64,000 nucleotides of DNA from JBNKZU01 sp050301795 (GCA_050301795.1 JBNKZU010000031.1:1-64000), one strand, 5' to 3'. Shown: positions 1 to 9,768, counted from the first letter of the stretch. The notes: a model not told the origin generated them from the sequence alone. Numbers and translations: made by a program.

Positions 1-1
1 C

Positions 2-172
2 GAATGGAGAATCATGGAGTTTAAGGAAAAATACGAACAACATGGATTTAGAGGTTCAATCATTGATGCCATGTATGATTCTGGTTTTAATTCAAAATCG
101 ACTTTCCACACTCATTTTAAAAAGCAGATTGGCAGTACACCGTCAGAGTGGCGCAATCAATTAGCTTCGTGA
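2..172 (+). CDS. AraC-family transcriptional regulator, C-terminal end (partial)
   Basis: Only the last 56 or so residues lie in the window; the gene enters from the left edge. They contain the second helix-turn-helix of an AraC/XylS DNA-binding domain (MYDSGFNSKSTFHTHFKK followed by the typical TPSEWR end). It resembles the C-terminus of the complete regulator at 4994-6151 (VGFNAKSTFNSHFKR, TPSDW), so the two are probably paralogues of the class with a membrane-embedded N-terminus. It ends in TGA and overlaps the convergent beta-helix gene by 12 bases. The DNA-binding assignment is firm; target and N-terminal architecture are not visible. Confidence 0.85.
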   Translation, partial: EWRIMEFKEKYEQHGFRGSIIDAMYDSGFNSKSTFHTHFKKQIGSTPSEWRNQLAS

Positions 173-2041
173 TTTGGTTCTAGTCCAAACTCGTTTAGTC
201 ACAATCAATATTCCAAGCAACAATATCAGCGCTGAGGAGGATCCACTTCCCCCGCTGTTTCTATCATTACTATTTTGATTCTCATCAACTGTAGGATTAG
301 TAGTACCGCCCTGTGATTGAGTACCTTGCCACTCAAATGCTCCGATATCGACCTTGCTATCGACAATTCGTTGGTTGCCAATAAGATCCTGTTTATAGAT
401 CTCAAGATTGTAAATATCTGTGGAGACATCTATCCCTGCATCAATTAATACAGAGCCAGACTGTTGAATATACTGTTGATCGAGATTCAATGCCTTGTCA
501 TCTTTAAGAGAGAAGTAAAGATTGTTGTCTGAGACAACATTACTGGCAATATTAAACCCTGGTTTTTCAACGTCAGGTGGTGCAATCGTTGCTATTGCCA
601 GATTATTAACCAATTTGTGAACACTATACGGAACTTTAAACCGATAACCGTAACTTAAAGCAGATGCAACTGTGTTGTTATAAACACCGAAACTATTTCC
701 CTGATACCATTGCGTCAGATCCCATTCGACTGTATCTGGAGCTGCAATTTCAATCCCTGTTGTTTTGACGCCCCCTGATGTTCCTCCCTCTCCTGAACCG
801 GTCACAAGATTGTTGGCAACAATACCTCCCACGCCATAAAGAAAGATACCTGAGCCGCCACCACCGCTTATTTTGTTTCTATAAACATCACAGTAAACAT
901 TAGGTGTTGTACTAATACCGTTTGTTTGGTCGGTCTCTCCATCAAGACGGGCACGCCAGCCATGATTCGTGATCTGGTTATCGAATATTTCACAATCCCT
1001 GGCACCACCTTTTACATTGATACCATCCCAGCCGGTATTGACTAATCTATTGCTGTAGACATCGATACCGATAATTCGGGCATTTAGCGGATCATCTGTA
1101 TTATTTACATCTGGTTGAAACTCAGGTGGTAAGTTCGGATTTGAGTAGTTACAGACAACTTCACTTCCCATTGCAGGGCCACGCGAGCCATCACTTTTAT
1201 AGAGATGGTCCACCATGTTCTGTCCCAGATACATGCCCTCAGTACCGGTATCATGGATATAGTTGTGATGAATGGAGATATTTTGCATGGTGAAGCTGCT
1301 TTGGCTTACCACATCATCCACATCACCTGGGTCATAGATTGGATCACCTAAAGAGTTATATCCAAGCAACCAACCACGCTGTGATGAACCGTCTCCATCC
1401 AGATCATAAACATGCCGGTAACTCACACCTTGAGGAGGAGACGCATCCGCACAATTAGCAAGACCAATTAAATGGATACCGGAACTGGTTACATTGCCAA
1501 TCTGCCAGTGATCGATCTCGATATCAGTTGAACGATTGGTAATCTTTAACCCTTGAGAGGTAATGTCCTGACCATCAATGCGAAATCCATAATCAATACT
1601 ATCAACACCACTGCCACTAACTCTTAAATGGCGACTATTCTGGATATAGACCGATGCGTCACTGTTTTGATCGCCAAAGACCACTTCACCACCGGCATTG
1701 ATAAATGTGATTGGTGAAGTTACAGATAGATTCGGGACATCATAAAAGTTTCGGATTTTTAACCCGGGTGAAATGCCATCCGTTGCAGGATGTATACAGA
1801 TCTGATCTCCCCCCAGAAACTGTGATGGGTTAACTAAAGGATTATCCGTTACATAACCATTTCGAAAATCGATTATAGTCACGCTATCACTACGCAGGGT
1901 AATACTCTTCTCAGCAGGACACTGCACATTGCCATAGGCATTCTCAGATAAGAACGCAACAACCAGTAATGACAACATGATGGGCATGAGTCGTTGATTC
2001 GTTAAATAATTACGTTGAAAGCTATCGTTCATAAATGCCAC
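161..2041 (-). CDS. Secreted right-handed beta-helix protein with GlyGly-CTERM-like tail
   Basis: 626 residues. The N-terminus has a hydrophobic segment at about residues 19-36 (LMPIMLSLLVVAFL) ending near SENAYG, a Sec signal peptide; the true start may be Met4 or a later Met. The body shows the repeated NxI/IxxN pattern of parallel beta-helix folds as in pectate-lyase-like and NosD-like proteins (IDVYSNRLVNTGWDGINVKG, NKISGGGGSGIFL). The C-terminus reads GGSGSSS, then a hydrophobic stretch (ALILLLGILIV), then a basic tail: the layout of the GlyGly-CTERM signal processed by rhombosortase. It is probably exported by type II secretion and kept at the surface. No catalytic residues are assigned. 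It lies beside an AraC regulator and a second surface protein. Confidence 0.8.
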   Translation of the reverse strand: MAFMNDSFQRNYLTNQRLMPIMLSLLVVAFLSENAYGNVQCPAEKSITLRSDSVTIIDFRNGYVTDNPLVNPSQFLGGDQICIHPATDGISPGLKIRNFYDVPNLSVTSPITFINAGGEVVFGDQNSDASVYIQNSRHLRVSGSGVDSIDYGFRIDGQDITSQGLKITNRSTDIEIDHWQIGNVTSSGIHLIGLANCADASPPQGVSYRHVYDLDGDGSSQRGWLLGYNSLGDPIYDPGDVDDVVSQSSFTMQNISIHHNYIHDTGTEGMYLGQNMVDHLYKSDGSRGPAMGSEVVCNYSNPNLPPEFQPDVNNTDDPLNARIIGIDVYSNRLVNTGWDGINVKGGARDCEIFDNQITNHGWRARLDGETDQTNGISTTPNVYCDVYRNKISGGGGSGIFLYGVGGIVANNLVTGSGEGGTSGGVKTTGIEIAAPDTVEWDLTQWYQGNSFGVYNNTVASALSYGYRFKVPYSVHKLVNNLAIATIAPPDVEKPGFNIASNVVSDNNLYFSLKDDKALNLDQQYIQQSGSVLIDAGIDVSTDIYNLEIYKQDLIGNQRIVDSKVDIGAFEWQGTQSQGGTTNPTVDENQNSNDRNSGGSGSSSALILLLGILIVTKRVWTRTKSRS

Positions 2042-2061
2042 AGTGAGTTAAAAAAATAAAA

Positions 2062-2116
2062 AGGGGGTTCATAAAGAACCCCAAAGGGTACACCTGCCCC
2101 ACTTGCCTGGGGCAGG
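2062..2116 (-). terminator. Two hairpins downstream of the lipoprotein gene
   Basis: On the minus strand a GC-rich hairpin (CCTGCCCC / GGGGCAGG, about 2093-2116) is followed by a second hairpin (GGGGTTC / GAACCCC, about 2065-2083) that runs into a T-rich tract toward 2042. The second has the form of a rho-independent terminator for the gene ending at 2128 and separates it from the beta-helix gene downstream. Confidence 0.7.
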
Positions 2117-2127
2117 CTGGTCAGCAA

Positions 2128-4770
2128 CTATCTGGACATTAGCAGACCACCCAGACCGGAGATCATTGTTTTACCCGATGCATTGGTCTTGCAGTCATAG
2201 GTAATTGATATGGGCAGTGTTAATAGCTGTTCCCAGTTAATACCGTCGCTGCTACTAAACTGCATAGCCCAATCATTGAATGCAATAAGCCCACTATTAG
2301 TTGCACAGATAGCTCGCAGTGTGGCAGTACTGGTGGTTTTAATGTCACTCGAAGGATTCCAGCTTACCCCGTTGTCGTTGCTGGCGATCATGGTTCCATT
2401 TCCTCCGGCGGTGACAAAGGAGCCATTGTAATAAGCTAAAGAACGTAAATGGCTTGTGGTCGAGCTGGTTTGTTGTGTCCAGCTCACACCATCAGAGCTG
2501 GTCAGGATAGTACCGCTATTTCCAACGACAACGGTTACGCCGTTTGCACTCTCCGCACGAGCCAGATTATCAGCCACAGGTGTTGTCTGTTTTGTCCAGG
2601 TTGTTGCATCCGGGCTAGTCACAATAACGCCGGTGGCTCCTATTGCGATGTATTGCGTGCCATCCCATGCCACATCATTCAGATGATCGGTTACGGTGCT
2701 GTTCATTTCAGTCCAGGTTGTCCCATTGGAACTGGTGATGATGCAACCATCATTTCCAACCACCACATAGAGATTGTTGTGATAGACAACTTTTCTCCAG
2801 TTTGTATTGATACTCCATGTTGAACAGTTATAAACACTCCAGTTCCAGTTGCTACCATCAGCACTGGTTCCAATCAGGCCGTTGTTTCCAACTGCAACCC
2901 ATCCATCCGTACCCACAGATTCGATACCGGTTAATGCAACGCCCCCATGATCTTCCAGATCAACCCAGGTTGAACCTATTAGCAGCTTCATCAAACCTCG
3001 GTCGCCAAACATCAGAGTGTTAAGTCCGTCAGTAAACAGCCCAACTGTATACCTGCTCTGAGCTGACACCATTTCGGTCCAGGTAATACCATCACTGCTG
3101 GAGTAGATAACTGCTGAATCATTAACACCGGTATCAACGCCCATTGCAACAAACTGATTATTGCCACTATCCCAGACCACGCTGTAGAAATAGAAATTAC
3201 CACCCGCCCCAGCAGGAGGTCCCTGACGTTTGGTATAGGTATATCCGTCACTGCTGCTATAAAGGCCGTCGTGCCCGGCCAGCACATAGGTTGACCCACC
3301 AACAGCGTATTGAAGAATCATGGGGTAATTAGTGCCGTTAAGCTGATGTATTGCCCAGGTACCACCATCGCTGGAGCTTAGCGTTAGACCGATTTCGCCA
3401 ATCAGAAACTGTGAACCATCCCAGAATATTTCAAAAGCGAATAACTGGGAGACATTTGAACCTGCCATAGTGACATAATCTGTCCAGGTATCCCCATCAT
3501 CATCACTATAGGCAGCAAACTTGAAACCAACTGCTACCAGGCGACTCCCGTTCGTTGCCACAGCCTGCGCTCCTGATGATATGGCATCTGTTGAGACCGT
3601 CCAGGCAACACCGTCACTGCTGGTCATAACAATACCCAGTGCGATGTCTGTACTTTTATAGCCTACTGCTACAAAGCGACTACCGGTCCATGCGACATCA
3701 CGCAAATCATAATCATTATTACCGGAGTTCTGGACTGACCAGGTAACTGCGTCGGTGCTTCGTATAATCAGCCCTCTATCCCCAACGCCAACATAAACGC
3801 CACCGACACTATCATGGGCAATGGCTCGTTTGGTTACAACACCATAACCGGGGGTGTGCATAACCCAGTCAGAGTTACCACGAGCAGTTACATTGGCAGA
3901 TAGTGATCCCGCCACATCATGGTTGTATGGCATTATCTTGATGTTGTATTGCCTCTCATTGGGAATCGTCAGGGTTGCTGTATTCGTTACAGCATCCACA
4001 TAGCTGTCAGAGGTGTTAACTGTGGCCGTATCGTAATAAACCCGATACGACGTTGTGTTGGTAGAGGCTTTCCAATTTAGGGTTAACTGACCTGTTGCAT
4101 CTACCTTTGTGCTTATATTGGTGACACCGCCCGGAGTAGCTCTGGGGGTTGCGGTAGCAGTGGCGGTTGCACTGCTTTCACCATTACTCTCTACAGCTGT
4201 TATCTGGTAGTTGTATGCCACGTCATTGGTTAGTGCGGTGTGTGGATATCTGATATCGGTTGTATTATCCAGCAGTGTCCATTCTGTAGTGGTCACACCA
4301 CTATCGTTCCAGTAGATGTTATAACTGTCGGCACCAGCCATTGCGTCCCATTGCAACAGCACTTTTGAAGCTAAAGGCGTTAGAACAACCCCGGTTGGCA
4401 TCGCCAGCGGTGTTACAGATACGCCTGTGGATAAACTGCCCTCACCACCACTATTCACGGCGGAAATCTGGTAACTGTAGTTAACGCCAGCCGTTATACC
4501 TGTATGTGAATAGCTGACATCTGATGTTGAATCCAGCTTTACATACTCGGATGTTGTGACTCCACCGTCATTCCAGTAGATGTTATAGCTGGTGGCATCA
4601 CTAACAGCACTCCAATTAACAGTAATGGTTGTGCCTGAATACGATAGGGTTAGATCAACAGGGGCTGAAGGTGGTTGTGGTGAATCACCTGAACTGTCTC
4701 CACACGCTGTGAGTGTCATTATGGTGATTGACAGAAGTAATATTGCAATTGTACGTATTGTTATAGTCAT
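2128..4770 (-). CDS. FN3 and BNR/Ycf48-like repeat lipoprotein
   Basis: 880 residues. It begins with a lipoprotein signal peptide (LLLSITIMTLTAC, lipid-modified Cys at about residue 23). Residues about 35-300 hold three fibronectin type III modules (for example TSYNIYWNDGG, VNYSYQISAVN). The rest is a run of WTEM/VAVG/SSDG repeats (SSDGITWTEM, VGNDGCIITSSNGTTW), the pattern of BNR/sialidase-type or Ycf48-like beta propellers. It is an extracytoplasmic binding or structural protein with no visible enzyme motif. It is divergent from the AraC regulator at 4994, and a sequence shared with the promoter region of the barrel protein at 6170 lies between them. A terminator follows it. Confidence 0.8.
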   Translation of the reverse strand: MTITIRTIAILLLSITIMTLTACGDSSGDSPQPPSAPVDLTLSYSGTTITVNWSAVSDATSYNIYWNDGGVTTSEYVKLDSTSDVSYSHTGITAGVNYSYQISAVNSGGEGSLSTGVSVTPLAMPTGVVLTPLASKVLLQWDAMAGADSYNIYWNDSGVTTTEWTLLDNTTDIRYPHTALTNDVAYNYQITAVESNGESSATATATATPRATPGGVTNISTKVDATGQLTLNWKASTNTTSYRVYYDTATVNTSDSYVDAVTNTATLTIPNERQYNIKIMPYNHDVAGSLSANVTARGNSDWVMHTPGYGVVTKRAIAHDSVGGVYVGVGDRGLIIRSTDAVTWSVQNSGNNDYDLRDVAWTGSRFVAVGYKSTDIALGIVMTSSDGVAWTVSTDAISSGAQAVATNGSRLVAVGFKFAAYSDDDGDTWTDYVTMAGSNVSQLFAFEIFWDGSQFLIGEIGLTLSSSDGGTWAIHQLNGTNYPMILQYAVGGSTYVLAGHDGLYSSSDGYTYTKRQGPPAGAGGNFYFYSVVWDSGNNQFVAMGVDTGVNDSAVIYSSSDGITWTEMVSAQSRYTVGLFTDGLNTLMFGDRGLMKLLIGSTWVDLEDHGGVALTGIESVGTDGWVAVGNNGLIGTSADGSNWNWSVYNCSTWSINTNWRKVVYHNNLYVVVGNDGCIITSSNGTTWTEMNSTVTDHLNDVAWDGTQYIAIGATGVIVTSPDATTWTKQTTPVADNLARAESANGVTVVVGNSGTILTSSDGVSWTQQTSSTTSHLRSLAYYNGSFVTAGGNGTMIASNDNGVSWNPSSDIKTTSTATLRAICATNSGLIAFNDWAMQFSSSDGINWEQLLTLPISITYDCKTNASGKTMISGLGGLLMSR

Positions 4771-4884
4771 TTTTTATCCTCATAGTGTTGTGCCTAAACA
4801 ACGAGGTATCGACCGTGGCAAGTATTCCATTCGGTCTGTTTTTAATACCTGTAAGGATAATTTGCTTTAACAACACACTTTTTG

Positions 4885-4907
4885 CGTCCGAAAACACGAT
4901 TTCGAAC
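4885..4907. promoter_or_regulatory. Candidate AraC-regulator operator, copy 1
   Basis: A 23 bp sequence beginning CGTCCGA and ending GATTTCGAAC, 20 of 23 identical to a sequence at 6862-6884. This copy lies between the divergent lipoprotein gene (2128-4770) and the AraC regulator gene (from 4994). Its place in two promoter regions next to the regulator suggests a binding site for that regulator. This is inference from repetition and position. Confidence 0.5.
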
Positions 4908-4993
4908 CTGTAACGGGGCAATTTTTTGTGTTTTAGTGTGTGATAAAATATTTTTCTCATAATTAAGAATAAATATTTTCCGAGTCATTTAGT

Positions 4994-6151
4994 GTGAATT
5001 ACGACTTTTTAATCGTTATCTATATTGCTGCAGGCCTGCAGTCTTTCATTACCGCGACAGTTTTTGTTTTATTAAAAAAAGAGAAAGCGCCTCATCACCC
5101 TAGGGTACTGGCAGCGCTATTTTTTGTGTTGGCCATTATTCTGCTGGATATGGGTATTGAACGAACGATGTTTTATATGCAATACCCGCAATTTGGCAAT
5201 ATCGGTAAGATGTTTGCCGCGCTAATCCCCGGGCTTGCCTATATCTACGTTCGCATGATTACTGTAGAAACCTTTCATCTGCGCTGGTATGACTCGCTCC
5301 ATTTCCTCCCCTTTTTAATCAAAGCTGGTGTTGCGCTTTTTAGTTACCATTTACAGCCTGCGGATTTGAAAAAGGCGTATTGGGAGAGTAGTTGGCAAAC
5401 ACACCCGATCAACTGGCCTGAGATCTCTGCGGTGGTTCTGTTGATGTTTGCGATACAGATTGTGATGTTAGCGCGTCTTGTTCTACGCCATCGTCAGGCG
5501 ATACTTCAGCTCCGTTCAGACACATTCGATCAAAGCTACTTGCTTATTAAATGGTTTGGCATCGCCTATATTATCCAGCTTGCGCTTAACTCATTAAGAG
5601 CCTATCTGGTTCAGATTGAGGCTTATGCCCTAATGCATATCATCACTTTTATCATGGGGTTATGGATCTACCTGATGATTACCGTACTTATTCTTGTGTT
5701 TATCGCCCGTCCCAGAAGAGATATCGCGCTTAGTGATGAAGAGGTTGCAATATCGGGGATAGATCACTCACCATCACTTCAACAACCCGAAAAAACAGGG
5801 AATGACCGCTACCAGAGAGTTCTTGAAAATGAACTGGATTCCTATATTAGCGAACACAAACCATACCTTAATCCTAATCTCACGCTTATCCAGCTTTCAC
5901 GGAAAATTGGTGTTCCAGGTCGGGAGTTATCAACCTATATCAATCAAAGAATTGGTTGTAATTTTTCAGAATACATTGCCAATTTGCGTGTAAATGAGTT
6001 TAAAACACTATTCAAGCAAAACAAATATCAAGGCTCCATTACTGACCTGATGATTGAGGTGGGCTTTAATGCAAAATCAACATTTAATAGTCATTTCAAG
6101 AGGGTAACAGGCGATACACCTTCTGACTGGATTGAAAAGAATATTCATTAA
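4994..6151 (+). CDS. Membrane-anchored AraC-family transcriptional regulator
   Basis: 385 residues, starting at GTG. The first 240 or so residues form about seven hydrophobic segments (LQSFITATVFVLLKK, VLAALFFVLAIILLDMG, IITFIMGLWIYLMITVLIL). The C-terminal 100 residues are an AraC/XylS double helix-turn-helix (LTLIQLSRKIGVPGRELSTY and GFNAKSTFNSHFKRVTGDTPSDW). Such fusions sense a signal at the inner membrane and bind DNA directly. Neighbours are a surface lipoprotein upstream in divergent orientation and an outer-membrane barrel protein downstream in convergent orientation, both with the same candidate operator in their promoter regions, so these are the likely targets. The ligand is unknown. 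Confidence 0.88.
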   Translation: MNYDFLIVIYIAAGLQSFITATVFVLLKKEKAPHHPRVLAALFFVLAIILLDMGIERTMFYMQYPQFGNIGKMFAALIPGLAYIYVRMITVETFHLRWYDSLHFLPFLIKAGVALFSYHLQPADLKKAYWESSWQTHPINWPEISAVVLLMFAIQIVMLARLVLRHRQAILQLRSDTFDQSYLLIKWFGIAYIIQLALNSLRAYLVQIEAYALMHIITFIMGLWIYLMITVLILVFIARPRRDIALSDEEVAISGIDHSPSLQQPEKTGNDRYQRVLENELDSYISEHKPYLNPNLTLIQLSRKIGVPGRELSTYINQRIGCNFSEYIANLRVNEFKTLFKQNKYQGSITDLMIEVGFNAKSTFNSHFKRVTGDTPSDWIEKNIH

Positions 6152-6169
6152 TGAATTACGGGAACTCTC

Positions 6170-6784
6170 CTAAAATTTCACACCAAAGCCAATACCACTA
6201 TACATCGCGTTAAATGCATCAATATTGTTGTTTTTATCACTTAAGACAAAATCGACCTGTTTGATAATGAAGCTCAGTTCAAGGAGTTCCAGATCCCAAC
6301 CAACACCTACATACGGCGCAATAAATACACCTGAATCCTTATAATGAGTACCACTATTGACCCCGGTAATGCTGGCTGAACCTGATGTATGGGACATAAC
6401 ATTCACAATTGCGGATCCAATATGAAGCCCTCCTTTAAAAAAGTACTTACTCCCATATTTCGCATCCAGCATAAAGCCAATTCCTTGGAATCCCATTGTT
6501 GTACCACTTTTATTTTCAGAGTCACCAACAAGCGTTGCTACTCCAATGGCGAAATGATCATTCATCGAACGAAGAAGATAGAGTGATGAGTGGTGAGGGC
6601 CATCGATCCCGTTTGCAGAAAGATCGTCAAATGATGAATCTATCTTAGATAAATTCATACTGCCATTGATCAGCATTGAATACCCACCAACCTGATAGTT
6701 TGATTGTGCTGTTTCACCGTAGGCGTTGGTGTTAATAAGAGCAATGGTCACGCTTAATAACAGATATTTTAGTATGTTTTTCAT
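6170..6784 (-). CDS. Outer-membrane beta-barrel protein (small, unknown ligand)
   Basis: 204 residues. Signal peptide at residues 1-23 (MKNILKYLLLSVTIALI ... AYG). The mature part is a series of short amphipathic strands with alternating polar and hydrophobic residues and ends in GIGFGVKF, a C-terminal aromatic residue as recognised by the BAM machinery. It looks like an 8-stranded barrel of the OmpW/OmpA-like size class, but I cannot place it in a named family. It is tail-to-tail with the AraC regulator, and its upstream region has the second copy of the candidate operator. A similar-sized barrel protein is at 22199-22768. Confidence 0.7.
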   Translation of the reverse strand: MKNILKYLLLSVTIALINTNAYGETAQSNYQVGGYSMLINGSMNLSKIDSSFDDLSANGIDGPHHSSLYLLRSMNDHFAIGVATLVGDSENKSGTTMGFQGIGFMLDAKYGSKYFFKGGLHIGSAIVNVMSHTSGSASITGVNSGTHYKDSGVFIAPYVGVGWDLELLELSFIIKQVDFVLSDKNNNIDAFNAMYSGIGFGVKF

Positions 6785-6861
6785 CGCTTTCTCCTGAAGA
6801 AATTAGCTGGATTAGTTTTTACTGTTGTCTGGAGAAATTGTAGGAAGCAGACGATTATATT

Positions 6862-6884
6862 CGTCCGAGATCATGATTTCGAAC
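6862..6884. promoter_or_regulatory. Candidate AraC-regulator operator, copy 2
   Basis: Second copy of the 23 bp sequence found at 4885-4907 (shared CGTCCGA start and GATTTCGAAC end, three mismatches). It lies about 80 bp upstream of the barrel-protein start at 6784, a distance suitable for activation or repression. The remainder of 6785-7082 shows no gene. Confidence 0.5.
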
Positions 6885-7082
6885 TGTTTATAAGATGGTT
6901 TCTGTAGAGATGTATTAAAAAACAGTCAATGTAACAACATTTAACCCCAAATTTAAAAACGTCAATATGTGCCGAAATTGTAATTAAAGTGGGAACAATA
7001 GTATCTGCTGAGGAAATATTGCACATAAGTGTTTGTTAAGCGAAGGAGCATAACTCCAATAATTATCTACCAGTATCAGATC

Positions 7083-9071
7083 TTAAAACACCAAATTCAT
7101 CATAAAAATCATCACCACTAAAAAGAGCACGGTCATTATTCCGCCTGCCTTCATAAAATCAGATACTCGGTATCCGGCCGGCCCCATAATCAATGCATTA
7201 ACTTGATGGGTCGGGATCAGGAAAGAGTTAGAAGTCGCAATCGCAACCGTCAGTGCAAACACTGCCGGGTTTGCGCCTGCACCAATCGCAATATTGACCG
7301 CTAAAGGAACGAGTAGAACCGTGGCTCCGACGTTTGACATCACTAATGTAAAGAATGTGGCCAATGCTGCCACTGCGGTTTGAATCACCCATATCGGCAT
7401 GTCACCGACAATGACCAACACCTGTTCAGCGATCCATTTTGCGGTTCCTGTGGTTTCAACAGCTAAGCCGAGCGGGATCAGTGACGCGAGCAGAAACACT
7501 GTCTTCCAACTCACGGCGCTATACGCCTCTTCAATGCTCAGTACCCCACTTAAGATCATCCCCATAGCACCAGTCAGTAGAGCAACAGAGAGACGAATGT
7601 CGGTAAACAGTACCATTGAAAGCGCAATCGCAAAGAAGAATAGCGCAGGGAAGACCTTGTTGGTACGCATCTCTTCTTCACGCGGGTACTCTGTGGTAAC
7701 TACGACAAAGTTCTTATCCTTCTCAATCCGCTGTAATGTGCTCCAAGAGGTATGCACAACCAAGGTATCGCCTGGATGAAAGGGTAGACTACGAATATCA
7801 TCGCCTTCGCGCATGGTTTCACCGTTGCGGTGAAGTCCAATCATCGCGATGCCGTAAACCTTACGCATCCAAACATCACGTGCACTTTTGCCAATCAGGT
7901 TAGAGCCAGGGGGAATAACAACCTCGGCAATACCAGACTTTCTTGATGAGAGTGCCTCGGCAAAGGTGCGTAACAGCTTTCGACGATGAAGCCCGTATTT
8001 TTCAACAAAGTGTGAGAGATCGCGTGGATCAGCAACCACACCTAAAACCATTCCATCGGTAATCTCGGTATCTCTGGCAACCGTTCCGGGGCCGATGCGG
8101 GTATCACCGCCCGATGCCTTACTGGCAATGATGCGAACACGATAGGTTGTTTCGACATCATCGAGTTGTTTTCCAATGAGAGAGCTACCGGAGAGGACAA
8201 CTAACTCATTAATCGAATAGTTCACACCATAAACATCACGGAAATACTGCATAGAGTCAGAGGCAACGGTACTGCTCTCTGATTTGGTTTGGGGCAGAAC
8301 ATATTTTCCGGCAATAACAAAATAGATGATACCGGTAACGACCAGCACCACTCCAACAGGGGTTACAGAGAACAGACCCCATGTCTCCATCTGTTGTTCA
8401 GGTGGTAGTGCCTGATTGGAGGTCAGAATCAGATCGTTTAGCAGGATTAACGGGCTGGATCCAACCATGGTCATCGTACCACCGAGAATTGCGGTAAAAC
8501 CCATCGGCATCAGCAGGCGTGACATCGGCAAGCCAGAGCGAGCCGAGATCCGTGAAACCACAGGTAAAAAGAGGGCAGCAGCACCGACGTTTTGCATAAA
8601 CGATGAGATAAATCCTACCGTTGCAGAGATGATCGGAACGATACGCCCCTCTGTTTTTCCGCCGACCTTTAGAATAAATAGTGCAACTTCATTCATTAGC
8701 CCTGTTCGATCAAGGCCAGCACCGATGATCATCACCGCAATAATCGAGATCACTGCATTTGATGAGAAACCATCAAAAAGATGTTTATTATCGACCAGTC
8801 CATGTTCAAGCCCCATAACGGGAGCAAGTAGTGATGTCAGCCCCAGAATGACCATCACGCTTGCCGCGGCAACATCAACACCGACAATCTCAAATGCAAA
8901 GAGATAGATTGTCAGTAACAAGAGGGCAGAAACCCATGCGATTTCAATTGTCGGAACGACCGATGCGAGATAGAGCGCCGCCATACTGAAAATGAATGCC
9001 GCAATCAGCTGTTTACGACGTGGACTTGATGTTGCAGGCTTTATTTGAGTTTCTTCGACTTCTTGATCCAT
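7083..9071 (-). CDS. SLC13-family (DASS) permease with TrkA-C domains
   Basis: 662 residues. The two halves of the membrane domain (residues about 15-270 and 470-662) have many transmembrane helices with SLC13/CitT-type motifs (FMQNVGAAALFLPV in the first half, MSNVGATVLLVPLAVNIAIG and ATSNSFLIPTHQVNALIMGP in the second). Between them lie two soluble RCK_C/TrkA-C domains (LSGSSLIGKQLDDVETTYRV and IPPGSNLIGKSARDVWMRKV). Relatives carry dicarboxylates, sulfate or other anions with sodium; the substrate cannot be read from sequence. The gene stands alone, with a 214 bp spacer before the DUF4124 gene. Confidence 0.88.
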   Translation of the reverse strand: MDQEVEETQIKPATSSPRRKQLIAAFIFSMAALYLASVVPTIEIAWVSALLLLTIYLFAFEIVGVDVAAASVMVILGLTSLLAPVMGLEHGLVDNKHLFDGFSSNAVISIIAVMIIGAGLDRTGLMNEVALFILKVGGKTEGRIVPIISATVGFISSFMQNVGAAALFLPVVSRISARSGLPMSRLLMPMGFTAILGGTMTMVGSSPLILLNDLILTSNQALPPEQQMETWGLFSVTPVGVVLVVTGIIYFVIAGKYVLPQTKSESSTVASDSMQYFRDVYGVNYSINELVVLSGSSLIGKQLDDVETTYRVRIIASKASGGDTRIGPGTVARDTEITDGMVLGVVADPRDLSHFVEKYGLHRRKLLRTFAEALSSRKSGIAEVVIPPGSNLIGKSARDVWMRKVYGIAMIGLHRNGETMREGDDIRSLPFHPGDTLVVHTSWSTLQRIEKDKNFVVVTTEYPREEEMRTNKVFPALFFFAIALSMVLFTDIRLSVALLTGAMGMILSGVLSIEEAYSAVSWKTVFLLASLIPLGLAVETTGTAKWIAEQVLVIVGDMPIWVIQTAVAALATFFTLVMSNVGATVLLVPLAVNIAIGAGANPAVFALTVAIATSNSFLIPTHQVNALIMGPAGYRVSDFMKAGGIMTVLFLVVMIFMMNLVF

Positions 9072-9285
9072 GGATTTACCATTATTTAGGGGCGTAACTT
9101 ATCGTTATAAACGTGGTATCTGTATTGGTTTAATGACACAGACCGAATCATATCGACATAATATCATAGTATGAGGCTAGGTTTATAATCGATGTGATTG
9201 TATTTGTGTGACTGGGGTCATGTTTCTTATGGCGCGTATCACCAATGGCATGACCCAGATGCCGTGACCAGATTAACCATTTGGC

Positions 9286-9768
9286 TTAGTATTTTTTAAG
9301 CTCACTATCGATTTCGTTGGTTCTGTTTTCGATACTCTCTTTTAGATTTGCAACATCTTCCATCAACTTTTTCGGATCAGCAGTCATCATTGGCATCGAA
9401 CTCTGGCTGACTGCTGCGGCCTGTTTATCAGTTGTTTTGGGGCGATATGGTTGAGGTGTGACATGCTTCATGATGTTGGCATCAGGGTTAACGGTGTTTA
9501 CCTTGTAGGCTATCCCTTCGGGAGGAGGTGTGTTTTGAATATGGGTTTCGCCATTGGCATCAGTCCACGAGTAAAAATTAACGGGAGCGGATGGTTGTTG
9601 ATCGGATGATGAAAATGAGGGGAGATCGATATCTGGTAGCTTCGGTCCCTTCGGCATGGTCATCTCCGAGAAATTAAGAAGCGGCTTGCCATCCTTAAGC
9701 GGTAGAACAAATGGCACTACAACAGTCATAAAGACAAAGAAAACCAGAATCGTAATCATTTTATTCAT
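9286..9768 (-). CDS. DUF4124 domain protein, membrane-anchored
   Basis: 160 residues. The N-terminus is a single hydrophobic anchor or signal (ITILVFFVFMTVVVPFVLPL). The middle has the DUF4124 signature (FYSWTDANGETHIQNTPPPEG), a small beta-rich module common in gammaproteobacterial envelope proteins. The C-terminus is a short charged helix (LKESIENRTNEIDSELKKY). The biochemical function of the family is unknown. It lies 70 bp from the 3' end of ettA, on the same strand. Confidence 0.75.
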   Translation of the reverse strand: MNKMITILVFFVFMTVVVPFVLPLKDGKPLLNFSEMTMPKGPKLPDIDLPSFSSSDQQPSAPVNFYSWTDANGETHIQNTPPPEGIAYKVNTVNPDANIMKHVTPQPYRPKTTDKQAAAVSQSSMPMMTADPKKLMEDVANLKESIENRTNEIDSELKKY

